DNA of 61,153 nucleotides from Nemertoderma westbladi (Eukaryota > Xenacoelomorpha > Nemertodermatida > Nemertodermatidae), in assembly GCA_032718475.1 (NCBI GenBank), contig JAUCBJ010001349.1:1-61153 (forward strand), read 5' to 3'. Shown piece after piece: positions 29,462 to 40,132 of the stretch. Below the pieces are notes generated by a model. It searched no databases. It had not been told where the DNA came from and saw nothing but the letters and a program-made list of their open reading frames with translations. The first letter of the stretch is position 1. Every line of letters starts with the position of its first letter. Position numbers and translations under genes: made by a program.

Positions 29462-29718
29462 GTAAGATTGATATTTGGAAAATATTTAATACTTATTATT
29501 CATTGGATATTGTTATTAATAGGTCCTTCTTATTATTATTTATTATATTATAAGCAAGGATTGTGATAGAGACAAGTATGTCAGGTATTAAAGACGGCCA
29601 TGTACAGCATAATTCGCACAGTGGCTGTCGATGAGATGATTGGTGGATGGGAGCTCATGATGACGTAAATTGCGGACATGCAAGGAATCACGTAGTACTT
29701 CCAGGTCTACCTTTGACA

Positions 29719-29792
29719 TGAGCCGCTGGTGGGATGGTTAGAGCGCCAGACTTCCAACCTGGAGGTCAGCAGTTCGATCCTACGTCGGCATC
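29719..29792 (+). repeat. tRNA-Gly-like SINE head inside transposase intron
   Basis: A box A (TGGTGGGATGGTTAGAGCG), an anticodon-like CTTCCAA loop between CCAG and CTGG stems, and a box B (AGTTCGATCC) lie at tRNA spacing. The acceptor arms do not pair well, so it is a tRNA-derived SINE rather than a tRNA gene. It is followed by a long inverted repeat at 29839-29913. Confidence 0.6.
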
Positions 29793-29838
29793 AATGCCGA
29801 GTTTGAAAAGCAGTGTCCAATGAAGGTTGTAATGTATG

Positions 29839-29913
29839 GTACTGTATCTTGAAGTGCTACAAGATTACGCCATGGACCATGGCGTAATCTTGCAGCACTT
29901 TAAGATACAGTAC
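29839..29913. repeat. near-perfect 37-bp inverted repeat with 1-nt spacer
   Basis: Left arm 29839-29875 and right arm 29877-29913 are reverse complements with two mismatches. The arms begin GTACTGTATCTT and meet at CCATGG|A|CCATGG. An RNA of this region would form a long hairpin with almost no loop. It could be the tail of the SINE or an independent fold-back element. Confidence 0.9.
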
Positions 29914-30093
29914 AAGGAACAGGCCTACATATTGTTATTACACTTACACCTAGTACCGCAATTACATTAATTGTATGATAAGCTTTCCTTATTTAATATA
30001 CATTCCTAACTAGAGAAAATGTTATAATAACAATATAATAATAGTAACAATAACAATAATTATGAAATCGTATTCTATTCTACTGTATTTTAG

Positions 30094-31452
30094 GTAATCC
30101 TGGTATCAGTAAAGAAATTAAAGATAAAGTAACTTCGTTCTATGAAAGGGAGGACATCAGTCGACAAGCACCAGGTCGTCGGGATTCAGTGAAAGTTAAG
30201 GGTGAAGTCAGACAGAAAAACCATCTAATGATGACCATACAAGAAGCTTACCAGGTGTTTATGGTGGAAAATCCTAATGTAGTGATTAAAAAGTCTGCCT
30301 TTGCCGCTCTTCGTCCCCCACATGTATTATTGTCCTCCGAGTTCCCTCGCAATGTATGCCTATGCATCTACCACTCGAATCTAATTATGCTATTAGAAGC
30401 ACTGCATAGTGTCATTGACGAGATACCATTATATAAAAATGATAACAAGTTTTTAAACTTGTGTGTTTGTGATCCAACGCGAAAATCATGCATGACTGGA
30501 TGTTGCACAGATTGCTTTCCACAAAGTATCTTTCACGGAATAAATGGACCAACGCGGAATCAACCAATAAAATATTGGCAGTGGAGGAAAAGGATGGAAA
30601 ATAAAACTGTAAAGGTTCTATTTGAAGGTACTGTTGGTGATGCGATTGATTGTCTCCATAATCAATTACCGAAATTTCTGCAACACCACTTTATAAAGAA
30701 TCAGCAAAGTGCAGCTTTCAATAATAATAAAAAATTGGTTGAAGAATCTACTGAAATGGTAATGTTGCAAATGGATTTTGCTGAGAATTATACGTGCGTT
30801 TATCAGAATGAAGTCCAATCGGCCCATTGGTCTCCCTCACAAATAAGTATCTATACATCATGCATTTGGGGTCCGGGTTCCGAATATCAGTCCATCGCAC
30901 AAATATCTGACTACCTCACTCACTATAAAACAACGGTCATCCCTTATACAATAAACCTATTAGATCAAATATTCACTAACAATCATATTCACGTCATTAA
31001 CATCTGGACAGACGGACCATCAAATCAATTTAAGAACAAATTCATCGTCGATTTCGTTGGTCATATAGCTCTAAAACGGTACCCTAAGAAATTAATCACT
31101 TGGAATTATTTCGCAACCTCTCACGGGAAAGGTGCTGTGGATGGTGTTGGGGGGATATTAAAGAGCACCACCAGAAGGGCTGTCGTTTCTAAGAACGCTG
31201 TAGTTCAGTGCGCCAGTGATATGGTGAATACAGTGAATTGGAAAATAGTCTCCAACTTGTCTGTCTGGGAGAAAACTCAGCCTATTCATGGAATTTTGAA
31301 CATGCATCAATGCAAATTGGACAACCCATCCAATTTGAAACCAGTTATTGTCACAAAGATGTTCAGCAATGATACGCTCGAAGTTCGACACGACTTCCAT
31401 GGATTGAATGAGCAAGGGATGGATTGTGATAGTGACAATGAACCAACAACCC
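30094..31452 (+). pseudogene. transposase main exon (interrupted)
   Basis: The exon follows a TACTGTATTTTAG acceptor. The protein begins NPGISKEIKDKVTSFYERED, ISRQAPGRRD, then LRPPHVLLSSE and a Cys cluster (CVCDPTRKSCMTGCCTDC) that looks metal-binding. It then shows QMDFAENYTC, IWTDGPSNQFKNK and ATSHGKGAVDGVGG. The spaced Asp residues in DFAEN and TDGPSNQFK suggest an RNase H-like catalytic fold, which is inference. The ORF runs to 31664 only because it reads into an insertion: after codon 31452 it meets a TTAA target and piggyBac-like sequence. The genuine C-terminus resumes at 32821. I do not recognise a published superfamily name for it. Confidence 0.75.
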
Positions 31453-32820
31453 TTAACCGTATCAGTCCCGGGGGGGGGGGGGGGGGGGGTTCATATGAAC
31501 CCCCCCCCTATCAAAATTCGATTACAAACATAAAAGCACTAAAAATGAGATACGCAAATTTCTTACTTTTCCTAACTTTTATCGGCGCAACTTTTGGCAC
31601 TATTTTTATTTTCAACGGATTGCTACTTTTCGGTGGGTGCCCCCCTATTTTTCATAGTGTCTGAAAAAAAATCGAAATTTTTTTAGACTTAAGATATCTA
31701 TAACTATTGACTGCCTAATAAGGTTTTTTGGGGTGCTGATTACAATTAATTATGTTTTGGACTTACTCGGATGTGTGAAATTGTTATTTTTTGCACCCTG
31801 CATGTTGCACGAAAAGTGCTGGTAATGAAAAAGTTTCATTTTGTAACAACATCAAATAGACATAAATTTTATGTAAGAAGGGGTATTTTCGGGTGCTGAT
31901 TACAATGAAACATGTTTTGGACTTACTCGGATGTGTGAAATTGTACTTTTTTGCACCCTGCATGTTGCACGAAAAGTGCTGGTAATGAAAAAATTTAATT
32001 TTGTAACAACATAAAATCAACATAAACTTTATGTAATATGGGGTATTTTTGGGTGCTGATTACAATGAATTATGTTTTGGACTTACTCGGATGTGTGAAA
32101 TTGTTCTTTTTTGCACCCAGCATGTTGCACGAAAAATGCTGGTAATGAAAAAATTTCATTTTGTAACAACATCAAATCGACATAAATTTTATGTAAGAAG
32201 GGTTATTTTTGGGTTCTGATTACAATGAAACATGTTTTGGACTTACTCGGATGTGTGAAATTGTACTTTTTTGCACCCACCATGTTGCACGAAAAGTGCT
32301 GGTAATGAAAAAATTTAATTTTGTAACAAATTCAAATCGACATAAATTTTATGTAAGAAGGGGTATTTTTGGGTGCTGATTACAATGAAACATGTTTTGG
32401 ACTTACTCGGATGTGTGAAATTGTACTTTTTTGTACCCTGAATTTCTGCTACTTGTAATTTTCATGCCGCACCGCACCAAAAAATAAGGTGCTAGACACA
32501 ATGCAATGTCTTTGTGAATGTCACCATTGAACTCAGCATATGCGAAAACCTAAATAAAGGAAGTTTCTAATCGCAAAACCTGGTATTTAATATTTTCAAA
32601 TAAAAATTTACTAGCACTTTTCGTGCTCCCAAAAATGACACAAGAAATGGTCAAGTGAAATTATTATTTGCACCATTATTCTCAGCATATGCGAAAACGT
32701 CGGGTCTGATGTATTTTATGTAAATTTCATACTGCTTTATGAATTTGGAGGGGGGGGGTTCATATGAACACCCCCCGGGACTAATGGGGTAGGAAAATAT
32801 GCCGGGACTGAAAGGGTTAA
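31453..32820. mobile_element. piggyBac-like non-autonomous element with TTAA duplication
   Basis: TTAA occurs at both edges (31453-31456 and 32817-32820). Inside, the left end reads CCGTATCAGTCCCGG and the right end is the complement of CCCTTTCAGTCCCGG, near-inverted. Next to each lies the palindrome GGGGGTTCATATGAAC followed by C residues. TTAA duplication plus CCC-type ends is the piggyBac signature. The 1364-bp unit encodes no transposase and carries a 160-bp tandem array (31731-32445). Precise removal, leaving one TTAA, joins the transposase reading frame without a shift. Confidence 0.85.
31731..32445 (+). repeat. 160-bp tandem repeat, about 4.5 copies
   Basis: GGGTGCTGATTACAAT recurs exactly every 160 bp at 31731, 31891, 32051, 32211 (GGGTTCTGAT) and 32371. 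The last copy is cut off after about 75 bp. The array forms the core of the piggyBac-like element. Confidence 0.93.
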
Positions 32821-33111
32821 TATATATGTCAACGCAATGGGATTGGTTGTAAATGACTTTGTTTGTGTGATTTCGGATGGAAAACATTATCCAGGGCAGA
32901 TAACGGCAACGATGGAAGATGTGCCGATGTACGGCGAATGTCACCCAGCGGGAATGCCTGGAAGTGGCCAGTGCAACCGATTATCGCAAATCATAAATAC
33001 AATGAAATATTGTTCAAAATTGATATTCCGAGCCAAAAAACTTCCCGTGATCGTGGTATTTATATTGTTAAAGAACTGGAAATTGGTCACTTTGACTTCT
33101 TTGCAATATAA
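32821..33111 (+). pseudogene. transposase C-terminal segment, frameshifted
   Basis: The segment continues the transposase after the TTAA: NAMGLVVNDFVCVISDGKHY then PGQITATMEDV in one frame, then SPSGNAWKWPVQPI and GIYIVKELEIGHFDFFAI in another, to the TAA at 33109. The switch happens near 32940, so a small indel has occurred. The pattern (a barrel-like VGDxVxVxxDGxxYPGxI start, then a GNxWKWP segment) suggests an SH3- or Tudor-like domain at the protein end. Confidence 0.7.
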
Positions 33112-34201
33112 ATCTATAGGATAGACTATGACAATATACACCAATTTACTCAATTGCATACATACATCAAATACAAAGTATTTTTTTTCGTCAACTATTT
33201 AGAAACATAACTACTGTGAGTGATTTAAAGTACATTTTTAAATGTATATGATTTAAGCCAAACGCTATTAAATCTATGTTATGAATTTAATAAATGAACA
33301 CCACAAACATTCACGATTCGGTGAAATTCGTTTTCTAAAAAATAACAGTCCATAACGATTTCAAGTGTGAGTCCGTAACATTTTTTTCTGTGAGTCCGTA
33401 ACGAAAAATTGACCCTAAAAATGTGGTTTAGCACCACATATTTCTGGTACTAATTAACAAATTTAAAAATGTGATGTATCTACTTTGCATTGTGAAATCT
33501 ATAACGTATGGCGTTAAACATTTCAAGAGAATTTGTCAAAATAAAATTGGGTGATTTTTCTTTGTCCATTTGCATGTGAGCCCGTAACAGGTACTATATT
33601 TACAATATCCTATGAATCTAATGAGATACAACTCTTTTTGATCAAGTCAAAGTAAAGATGTACCATTAATCCATCAGCCACCATAGGTAAATGTTATTTA
33701 CATTGTAAAGTTACTAATTAAATATGCCAATTAATTTGGAAAATTGCGTATGAAAGTGAGTCCGTAACGATGGAATTGCCCAGCTCGGAGTGTAGCGGTG
33801 AGAAAAGTGTAATACCATAGGTACGTCCTAAAGTATTCCGACCCTGTAATGACACGACTGTAAATAAGGTCTGCATTTATGCACAAGATGGAAAGGTCAA
33901 CAGGTTATTAGTTGACCCCAATTATCAGAAGTTAAATGCCACCGCTATTATAGTTTAATATGAAGTATAATTACTGCACAAAATCTATTAGCTCATTGAA
34001 ATCCGGTCTTATATAAATTTTGGCAATGAATGTCAACCCATTTGACAAGCGATACTGTTTCCTGATTGGTTTATATTTTCTGTCATACCTGCAACTGTGA
34101 ATATTGTAATGTGCGCACTCCTATTAACTATTATTGATACAGCAAACATCAGAATTCGTCCCCAATATCTATAACTATTGACTGCCTAATAAGGTTTTTT
34201 G

Positions 34202-34916
34202 GGGTGCTGATTACAATTAATTATGTTTTGGACTTACTCGGATGTGTGAAATTGTTATTTTTTGCACCCTGCATGTTGCACGAAAAGTGCTGGTAATGAA
34301 AAAGTTTCATTTTGTAACAACATCAAATAGACATAAATTTTATGTAAGAAGGGGTATTTTCGGGTGCTGATTACAATGAAACATGTTTTGGACTTACTCG
34401 GATGTGTGAAATTGTACTTTTTTGCACCCTGCATGTTGCACGAAAAGTGCTGGTAATGAAAAAATTTAATTTTGTAACAACATAAAATCAACATAAACTT
34501 TATGTAATATGGGGTATTTTTGGGTGCTGATTACAATGAATTATGTTTTGGACTTACTCGGATGTGTGAAATTGTTCTTTTTTGCACCCAGCATGTTGCA
34601 CGAAAAATGCTGGTAATGAAAAAATTTCATTTTGTAACAACATCAAATCGACATAAATTTTATGTAAGAAGGGTTATTTTTGGGTTCTGATTACAATGAA
34701 ACATGTTTTGGACTTACTCGGATGTGTGAAATTGTACTTTTTTGCACCCAACATGTTGCACGAAAAGTGCTGGTAATGAAAAAATTTAATTTTGTAACAA
34801 ATTCAAATCGACATAAATTTTATGTAAGAAGGGGTATTTTTGGGTGCTGATTACAATGAAACATGTTTTGGACTTACTCGGATGTGTGAAATTGTACTTT
34901 TTTGTACCCTGAATTT
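34202..34916 (+). repeat. 160-bp tandem repeat, duplicated copy
   Basis: Second copy of the 160-bp array, displaced by 2471 bp as part of the tandem duplication. It carries the A at 34751 that distinguishes the copies. Confidence 0.93.
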
Positions 34917-35291
34917 CTGCTACTTGTAATTTTCATGCCGCACCGCACCAAAAAATAAGGTGCTAGACACAATGCAATGTCTTTGTGAATGTCACCATTG
35001 AACTCAGCATATGCGAAAACCTAAATAAAGGAAGTTTCTAATCGCAAAACCTGGTATTTAATATTTTCAAATAAAAATTTACTAGCACTTTTCGTGCTCC
35101 CAAAAATGACACAAGAAATGGTCAAGTGAAATTATTATTTGCACCATTATTCTCAGCATATGCGAAAACGTCGGGTCTGATGTATTTTATGTAAATTTCA
35201 TACTGCTTTATGAATTTGGAGGGGGGGGGTTCATATGAACACCCCCCGGGACTAATGGGGTAGGAAAATATGCCGGGACTGAAAGGGTTAA

Positions 35292-35582
35292 TATATATGT
35301 CAACGCAATGGGATTGGTTGTAAATGACTTTGTTTGTGTGATTTCGGATGGAAAACATTATCCAGGGCAGATAACGGCAACGATGGAAGATGTGCCGATG
35401 TACGGCGAATGTCACCCAGCGGGAATGCCTGGAAGTGGCCAGTGCAACCGATTATCGCAAATCATAAATACAATGAAATATTGTTCAAAATTGATATTCC
35501 GAGCCAAAAAACTTCCCGTGATCGTGGTATTTATATTGTTAAAGAACTGGAAATTGGTCACTTTGACTTCTTTGCAATATAA
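35292..35582 (+). pseudogene. transposase C-terminal segment, duplicated copy
   Basis: Copy of 32821-33111 including the same frameshift, which shows that the frameshift came before the tandem duplication. A second right terminus of the transposon ends at 36252. Confidence 0.75.
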
Positions 35583-36635
35583 ATCTATAGGATAGACTAT
35601 GACAATATACACCAATTTACTCAATTGCATACATACATCAAATACAAAGTATTTTTTTTCGTCAACTATTTAGAAACATAACTACTGTGAGTGATTTAAA
35701 GTACATTTTTAAATGTATATGATTTAAGCCAAACGCTATTAAATCTATGTTATGAATTTAATAAATGAACACCACAAACATTCACGATTCGGTGAAATTC
35801 GTTTTCTAAAAAATAACAGTCCATAACGATTTCAAGTGTGAGTCCGTAACATTTTTTTCTGTGAGTCCGTAACGAAAAATTGACCCTAAAAATGTGGTTT
35901 AGCACCACATATTTCTGGTACTAATTAACAAATTTAAAAATGTGATGTATCTACTTTGCATTGTGAAATCTATAACGTATGGCGTTAAACATTTCAAGAG
36001 AATTTGTCAAAATAAAATTGGGTGATTTTTCTTTGTCCATTTGCATGTGAGCCCGTAACAGGTACTATATTTACAATATCCTATGAATCTAATGAGATAC
36101 AACTCTTTTTGATCAAGTCAAAGTAAAGATGTACCATTAATCCATCAGCCACCATAGGTAAATGTTATTTACATTGTAAAGTTACTAATTAAATATGCCA
36201 ATTAATTTGGAAAATTGCGTATGAAAGTGAGTCCGTAACGATGGAATTGCCCAGCTCGGAGTGTAGCGGTGAGAAAAGTGTAATACCATAGGTACGTCCT
36301 AAAGTATTCCGACCCTGTAATGACACGACTGTAAATAAGGTCTGCATTTATGCACAAGATGGAAAGGTCAACAGGTTATTAGTTGACCCCAATTATCAGA
36401 AGTTAAATGCCACCGCTATTATAGTTTAATATGAAGTATAATTACTGCACAAAATCTATTAGCTCATTGAAATCCGGTCTTATATAAATTTTGGCAATGA
36501 ATGTCAACCCATTTGACAAGCGATACTGTTTCCTGATTGGTTTATATTTTCTGTCATACCTGCAACTGTGAATATTGTAATGTGCGCACTCCTATTAACT
36601 ATTATTGATACAGCAAACATCAGAATTCGTCCCCA

Positions 36636-39600
36636 ATATGATTACTAGTTAAAGTCATTGGTCCCGATTTATATTGGCAACCGATTTATGATTAATATGT
36701 CCCTCCGTTATACACTGCAACACCCTAAATTGGTTTCTACAATGTTAATTCCTGGTAGAAATTAAAGACGGCGTCGAGACGCCGTGAAGGAACCGAAGTT
36801 AAACCAAACCGAAACTAATATTTTTACAGGCCATAAGCCGCTAACTATTTTTTTCAGGATATCAACTCTAAACCAGTTTCGAATCTGAGCGCCTGGTTAC
36901 AAATCTGTATTTCCGCATTACGAATCAATGTGTTTGGTTAAAAATATGAGCACCTTGTCACGAATTGATGTCCTTGGTTACAATTTGTTACAAATGGTTG
37001 CAAATATGAGCACCCAGTATCAGCCAGCACTACCTATACTAATACTGTAATTTGCACGTATGTTCAGCATTTATAATAAAAAATTGCACCAAGGTAGTGA
37101 ACAAAGGAGACAGGGTGGGAAGTGGACGCAAAACCCACCTTGGCGAATTAATATCCCGCCTCAATGTTAAATTCTCAATTTAGGGAAAAGAAACTCATAT
37201 ATCTCATAATCTGTTCCTAGTAATTATTAAAGCAGTTAGGGCAACATATATCCTGTCTACATCAAAATTATATATAATACCAAACACCACTCATAGTATT
37301 AATGTTGCCAAAACATAATTAGACCTCCAAACTCTGATTTTAATTGAACATTGCAACTAGTATAGTTATCAATAGTACCCTACAGTTAGGTTCATATATG
37401 GCGAGTCAGAACTGCGAATAACCAGCGAACTTAGGTGTAGGTTTCAGTGTATGTGTGTGTCGGAAGCCAATATCAGAATATATAACTAGCCATAGTATAA
37501 TTATAATTGTTCGCTGAGAGAGTTAGGCCTCACTCATGTACACTACTCTATAACTAAAAAGTCATTCAGGTGGCCAGCTTTTCCCAGGAACCTACTGTAA
37601 TCGACATTCGCATTCATTGAATCCAGGGCAACAGTTTGTGTTGGATTAAAGGAGCTATCAGCTGGGTAAAAAGTTATACAGAGACAGGTACTGTAGATCC
37701 CACTCTGTATTCCCTCTGGTTTGACAGATTAATATAATTAATGTTTGCCAAGCAAGTCATTAACTCACCTCCCTCTCGGATTTTTAAATACATCAATTAT
37801 TATTTTATTATTAACTGAGTATAGTACCATTAACGGTAACCAGCACTATGTGTGTAACTAAAATTCATTCCGCTGACCCACAACCCACCACCACCTTGTA
37901 GATATTCCCTTAGGAAGCACGGGGAAGAGTTATTCAGCTGATGGGATAATAGTAGATTACTAACCAAGTTAATGTTTGCTTATAGTCTGGGTTGAAAGAG
38001 TGAGTGATTAAATAAAAACTTGGCACAGAAAGTACATCCTTGTTAGTTGGCCCTTTCTCTATTGAATAGAATCACTAGGCCCTCTATACATTTTTCATGC
38101 GCTCGCGCTCCAGCTGGTGTTTTATCATTGCGCCTATGGCGTTTTTTCGTTTATGACTATTTTTCGAGCCCACATTCTATGGACAGACATGGGACCAGCG
38201 GGAAACGATAGTGGTCATCAAAACATTGCGTTATGCAAAATTTTAACAAAATCGTTAGAGCCGTTTTTATGTTATTTCGAATATAGCATTGTAATCGGCG
38301 CATTCAGACTCACCCATGTCTAGTTTGAGTAGGTAGACCTAACACTGTGAGACTGTACCAGTAGGCCTATAACTCGATATGGTAGGCTAACTACTGATAG
38401 AGCCTAACAGCCTAACCTCTGAACTATAAACTCCAACTATGAAACTTCATAGTACAGTTACAGTTAGTACTGTAGTAGTACAACAGTACGCAGTAGTATA
38501 GAGAGGACTAGTGAATAACTGACAGTCGCAATTAATATTAAAAAAGCTTGGAGCTGCTCGGCGCCCACACAACACCACACACTCGCACTGCTGTTATACC
38601 AGTACTTACTACAGTAGCCTACTGACTTAGATACTTCAGTATGCTGTTCTACATCCCTTACTGCCTTACCTGCTTACCTACCGGCAGACCGGTACCGTAC
38701 TATTCTAACAACTATTACAAGTTCTGCAGTTGGTAGATTAAAAGTGGCTACCAGCAGACCGGTATCGTACCAGTTTTCAGACTTTTGAGGGGGCTAATTT
38801 TCCTGAGGGGAGACATTATTTCCTAAGGAGAAAATGCCCCCCCAGGCTAAATTTCCTAGGAAAAATTGCCCGGGGGGACATAATATCCTAGGAAATAATG
38901 CTCCGGGGGGCATATTCTAGGGGGGGCTGATTTCCTTGTGACACCGGTACCACTACAGCACTACCAGCTGACCAGACCACCTACTGACCTATACCAGTGC
39001 AGTACTGCAGTATACTGCTGTACTGTGACTAACAGTTGAATTGAATTTGAGTTTAATGTCAAAGGCTGTGGCCCCCAGCCATATTTGGCTTATTAGACAA
39101 ACAAACTTATTACACGAATGTAATATACAGTACACAGATAATACACAGGTCAGCAGGTATATATTGGTTAGTACACAGATAATATTGTAATACACAGATA
39201 GGATAGGTTACAGGGTTTAGTACACAGATAATAAGCGGGTAAGATATACTGCTGTACTGTAGGTAACAGTATACTGCTGTACTGGTATAGGCCTTCTGGC
39301 TGACTGGTATAATGGTCTACTGCCATGTCAGCATGTACTGTCCAGATCTTGTGATGTAGTACCACCTACCAGTACAGCAGCAGAAGTAGGACCCTACAAT
39401 CCTACATGTACAAAGGGGTTCACCATTCAACTTCAACAGTCCTGCTTTTACATTTACAATAATTTATCTTTATGAATTACCTGTAGTATTTTTCTTTTTT
39501 TTGCATGTAAAAAAACTTAAAATAGTACAGTACAGGCCACCAGAAAAAGCAGATTTCTTCCAATGTGATCACATGTGAAAACATTTGTTCAAAGTCATCT

Positions 39601-39931
39601 GATTGGCAGGTTATGGCAAGTTATCTTCTACATCACACAGCAGGAGGCTAACTTGCTGGGACTGACAAAGGCTTTGTGTGCGGTGTGCATGTATGTCTGA
39701 TATCAGGTAGATAAGAGAGCCCCCAGGGCGTAACATTGCGGACATGGGCTGTATTGGTAGAGAGAGAACTACATACAAGACCACATGGAGGTTCATGGAG
39801 TGTATGGGAGTGGATGGGTTGGGTATATGGATGGAGGAGCCTAGACCATTGAATAATTAATTTAGTGCAGGGAGATATCGCGCCTAGTCTGACAAGGAGA
39901 GGGCACTACTACTAGGATCGGCATGCTGCAT
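36636..39931. other. non-genic stretch
   Basis: No gene is supported. Short frames, including one at 38117-38323, have no recognisable motif. TACTGTA-rich low-complexity sequence with partial repeats such as AGTACACAGATAATA is frequent at 38990-39300. A palindromic G-rich segment at 38772-38935 is listed separately. Confidence 0.5.
38772..38935. repeat. cluster of imperfect palindromes (CCTAGG-centred, G-run bounded)
   Basis: Several modules have the form GGGGGG-x-ATTATTTCCTAGGAAATAAT-x-CCCCCC or degenerate versions, for example TTTCCTAGGAAA at 38845 and ATCCTAGGAAATAATG near 38890. The arrangement looks like nested or tandem fold-back termini. The function is unknown. Confidence 0.6.
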
Positions 39932-40132
39932 TGCAGCTGCATTTTTAAGAATGCTGTGCCGGCTTGTCAACAAAATTGCACCGCCACAACTCCCTATCAC
40001 CCATGACATTTGCTAGATCATCCGCATCTTTAAGGCCAGTGTCCTTTAAGATGCGTCTCAAGAAAGTCATGGGCTGTCCACCATGCTTATTCACTCCATG
40101 AGGCTGCCAAAGTACAAGATTATGCACTGGAT
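39932..40132 (-). pseudogene. RTE-like LINE 3' coding fragment, copy 2
   Basis: Near-identical to the 3' part of the fragment at 25592-26050: HNLVLWQPHGVNKHGGQPMT then FLRRILKDTGLKDADD. It shares the same 3' edge. The match stops sharply at about 40132, where the hAT transposase sequence begins, so this is a 5'-truncated LINE copy joined to, or inserted into, the hAT gene. Confidence 0.75.

Larger units (their letters stand above)
28325..33781 (+). mobile_element. DNA transposon with GGGCAATTCC termini and GTGAGTCCGTAACG subterminal repeats
   Basis: The left end reads GGGCAATTCCACCATTG (28326) and the right end is the complement of GGGCAATTCCATCGTTA (ending 33781), so about 17 bp are inverted. 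Subterminal copies of GTGAGTCCGTAAC(G) occur at 28690, 33367, near 33392, 33574 (one change) and 33757, with inverted copies at 28844 and 28866. They are arranged inside both ends as transposase-binding repeats often are. Between the ends lies a spliced transposase gene. The copy is inactive: its gene is split by a piggyBac-like insertion, its intron holds SINE and hairpin sequence, and the reading frame is shifted. I see no clear target duplication. The superfamily is not identified. Confidence 0.75.
31694..36635 (+). repeat. 2471-bp direct tandem duplication, near-identical
   Basis: Unit 1 is 31694-34164 and unit 2 is 34165-36635. I aligned them by landmarks at a constant offset of 2471 and found only one difference, C at 32280 against A at 34751. 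The unit spans most of the piggyBac-like element, the 3' part of the transposon with its right terminus, and 383 bp of flank. Both junctions lie at a short ATAT word that also follows unit 2. This is either a very recent duplication or an assembly artefact. Confidence 0.95.

Noticed and set aside
29839-29913. microRNA precursor
   Set aside because: The loop is a single nucleotide and the arms are almost perfectly paired, unlike a typical animal pre-miRNA; a fold-back repeat is more likely.
31158-31415. Minus-strand ORF inside the transposase
   Set aside because: Shadow of the plus-strand transposase exon with no motif of its own.
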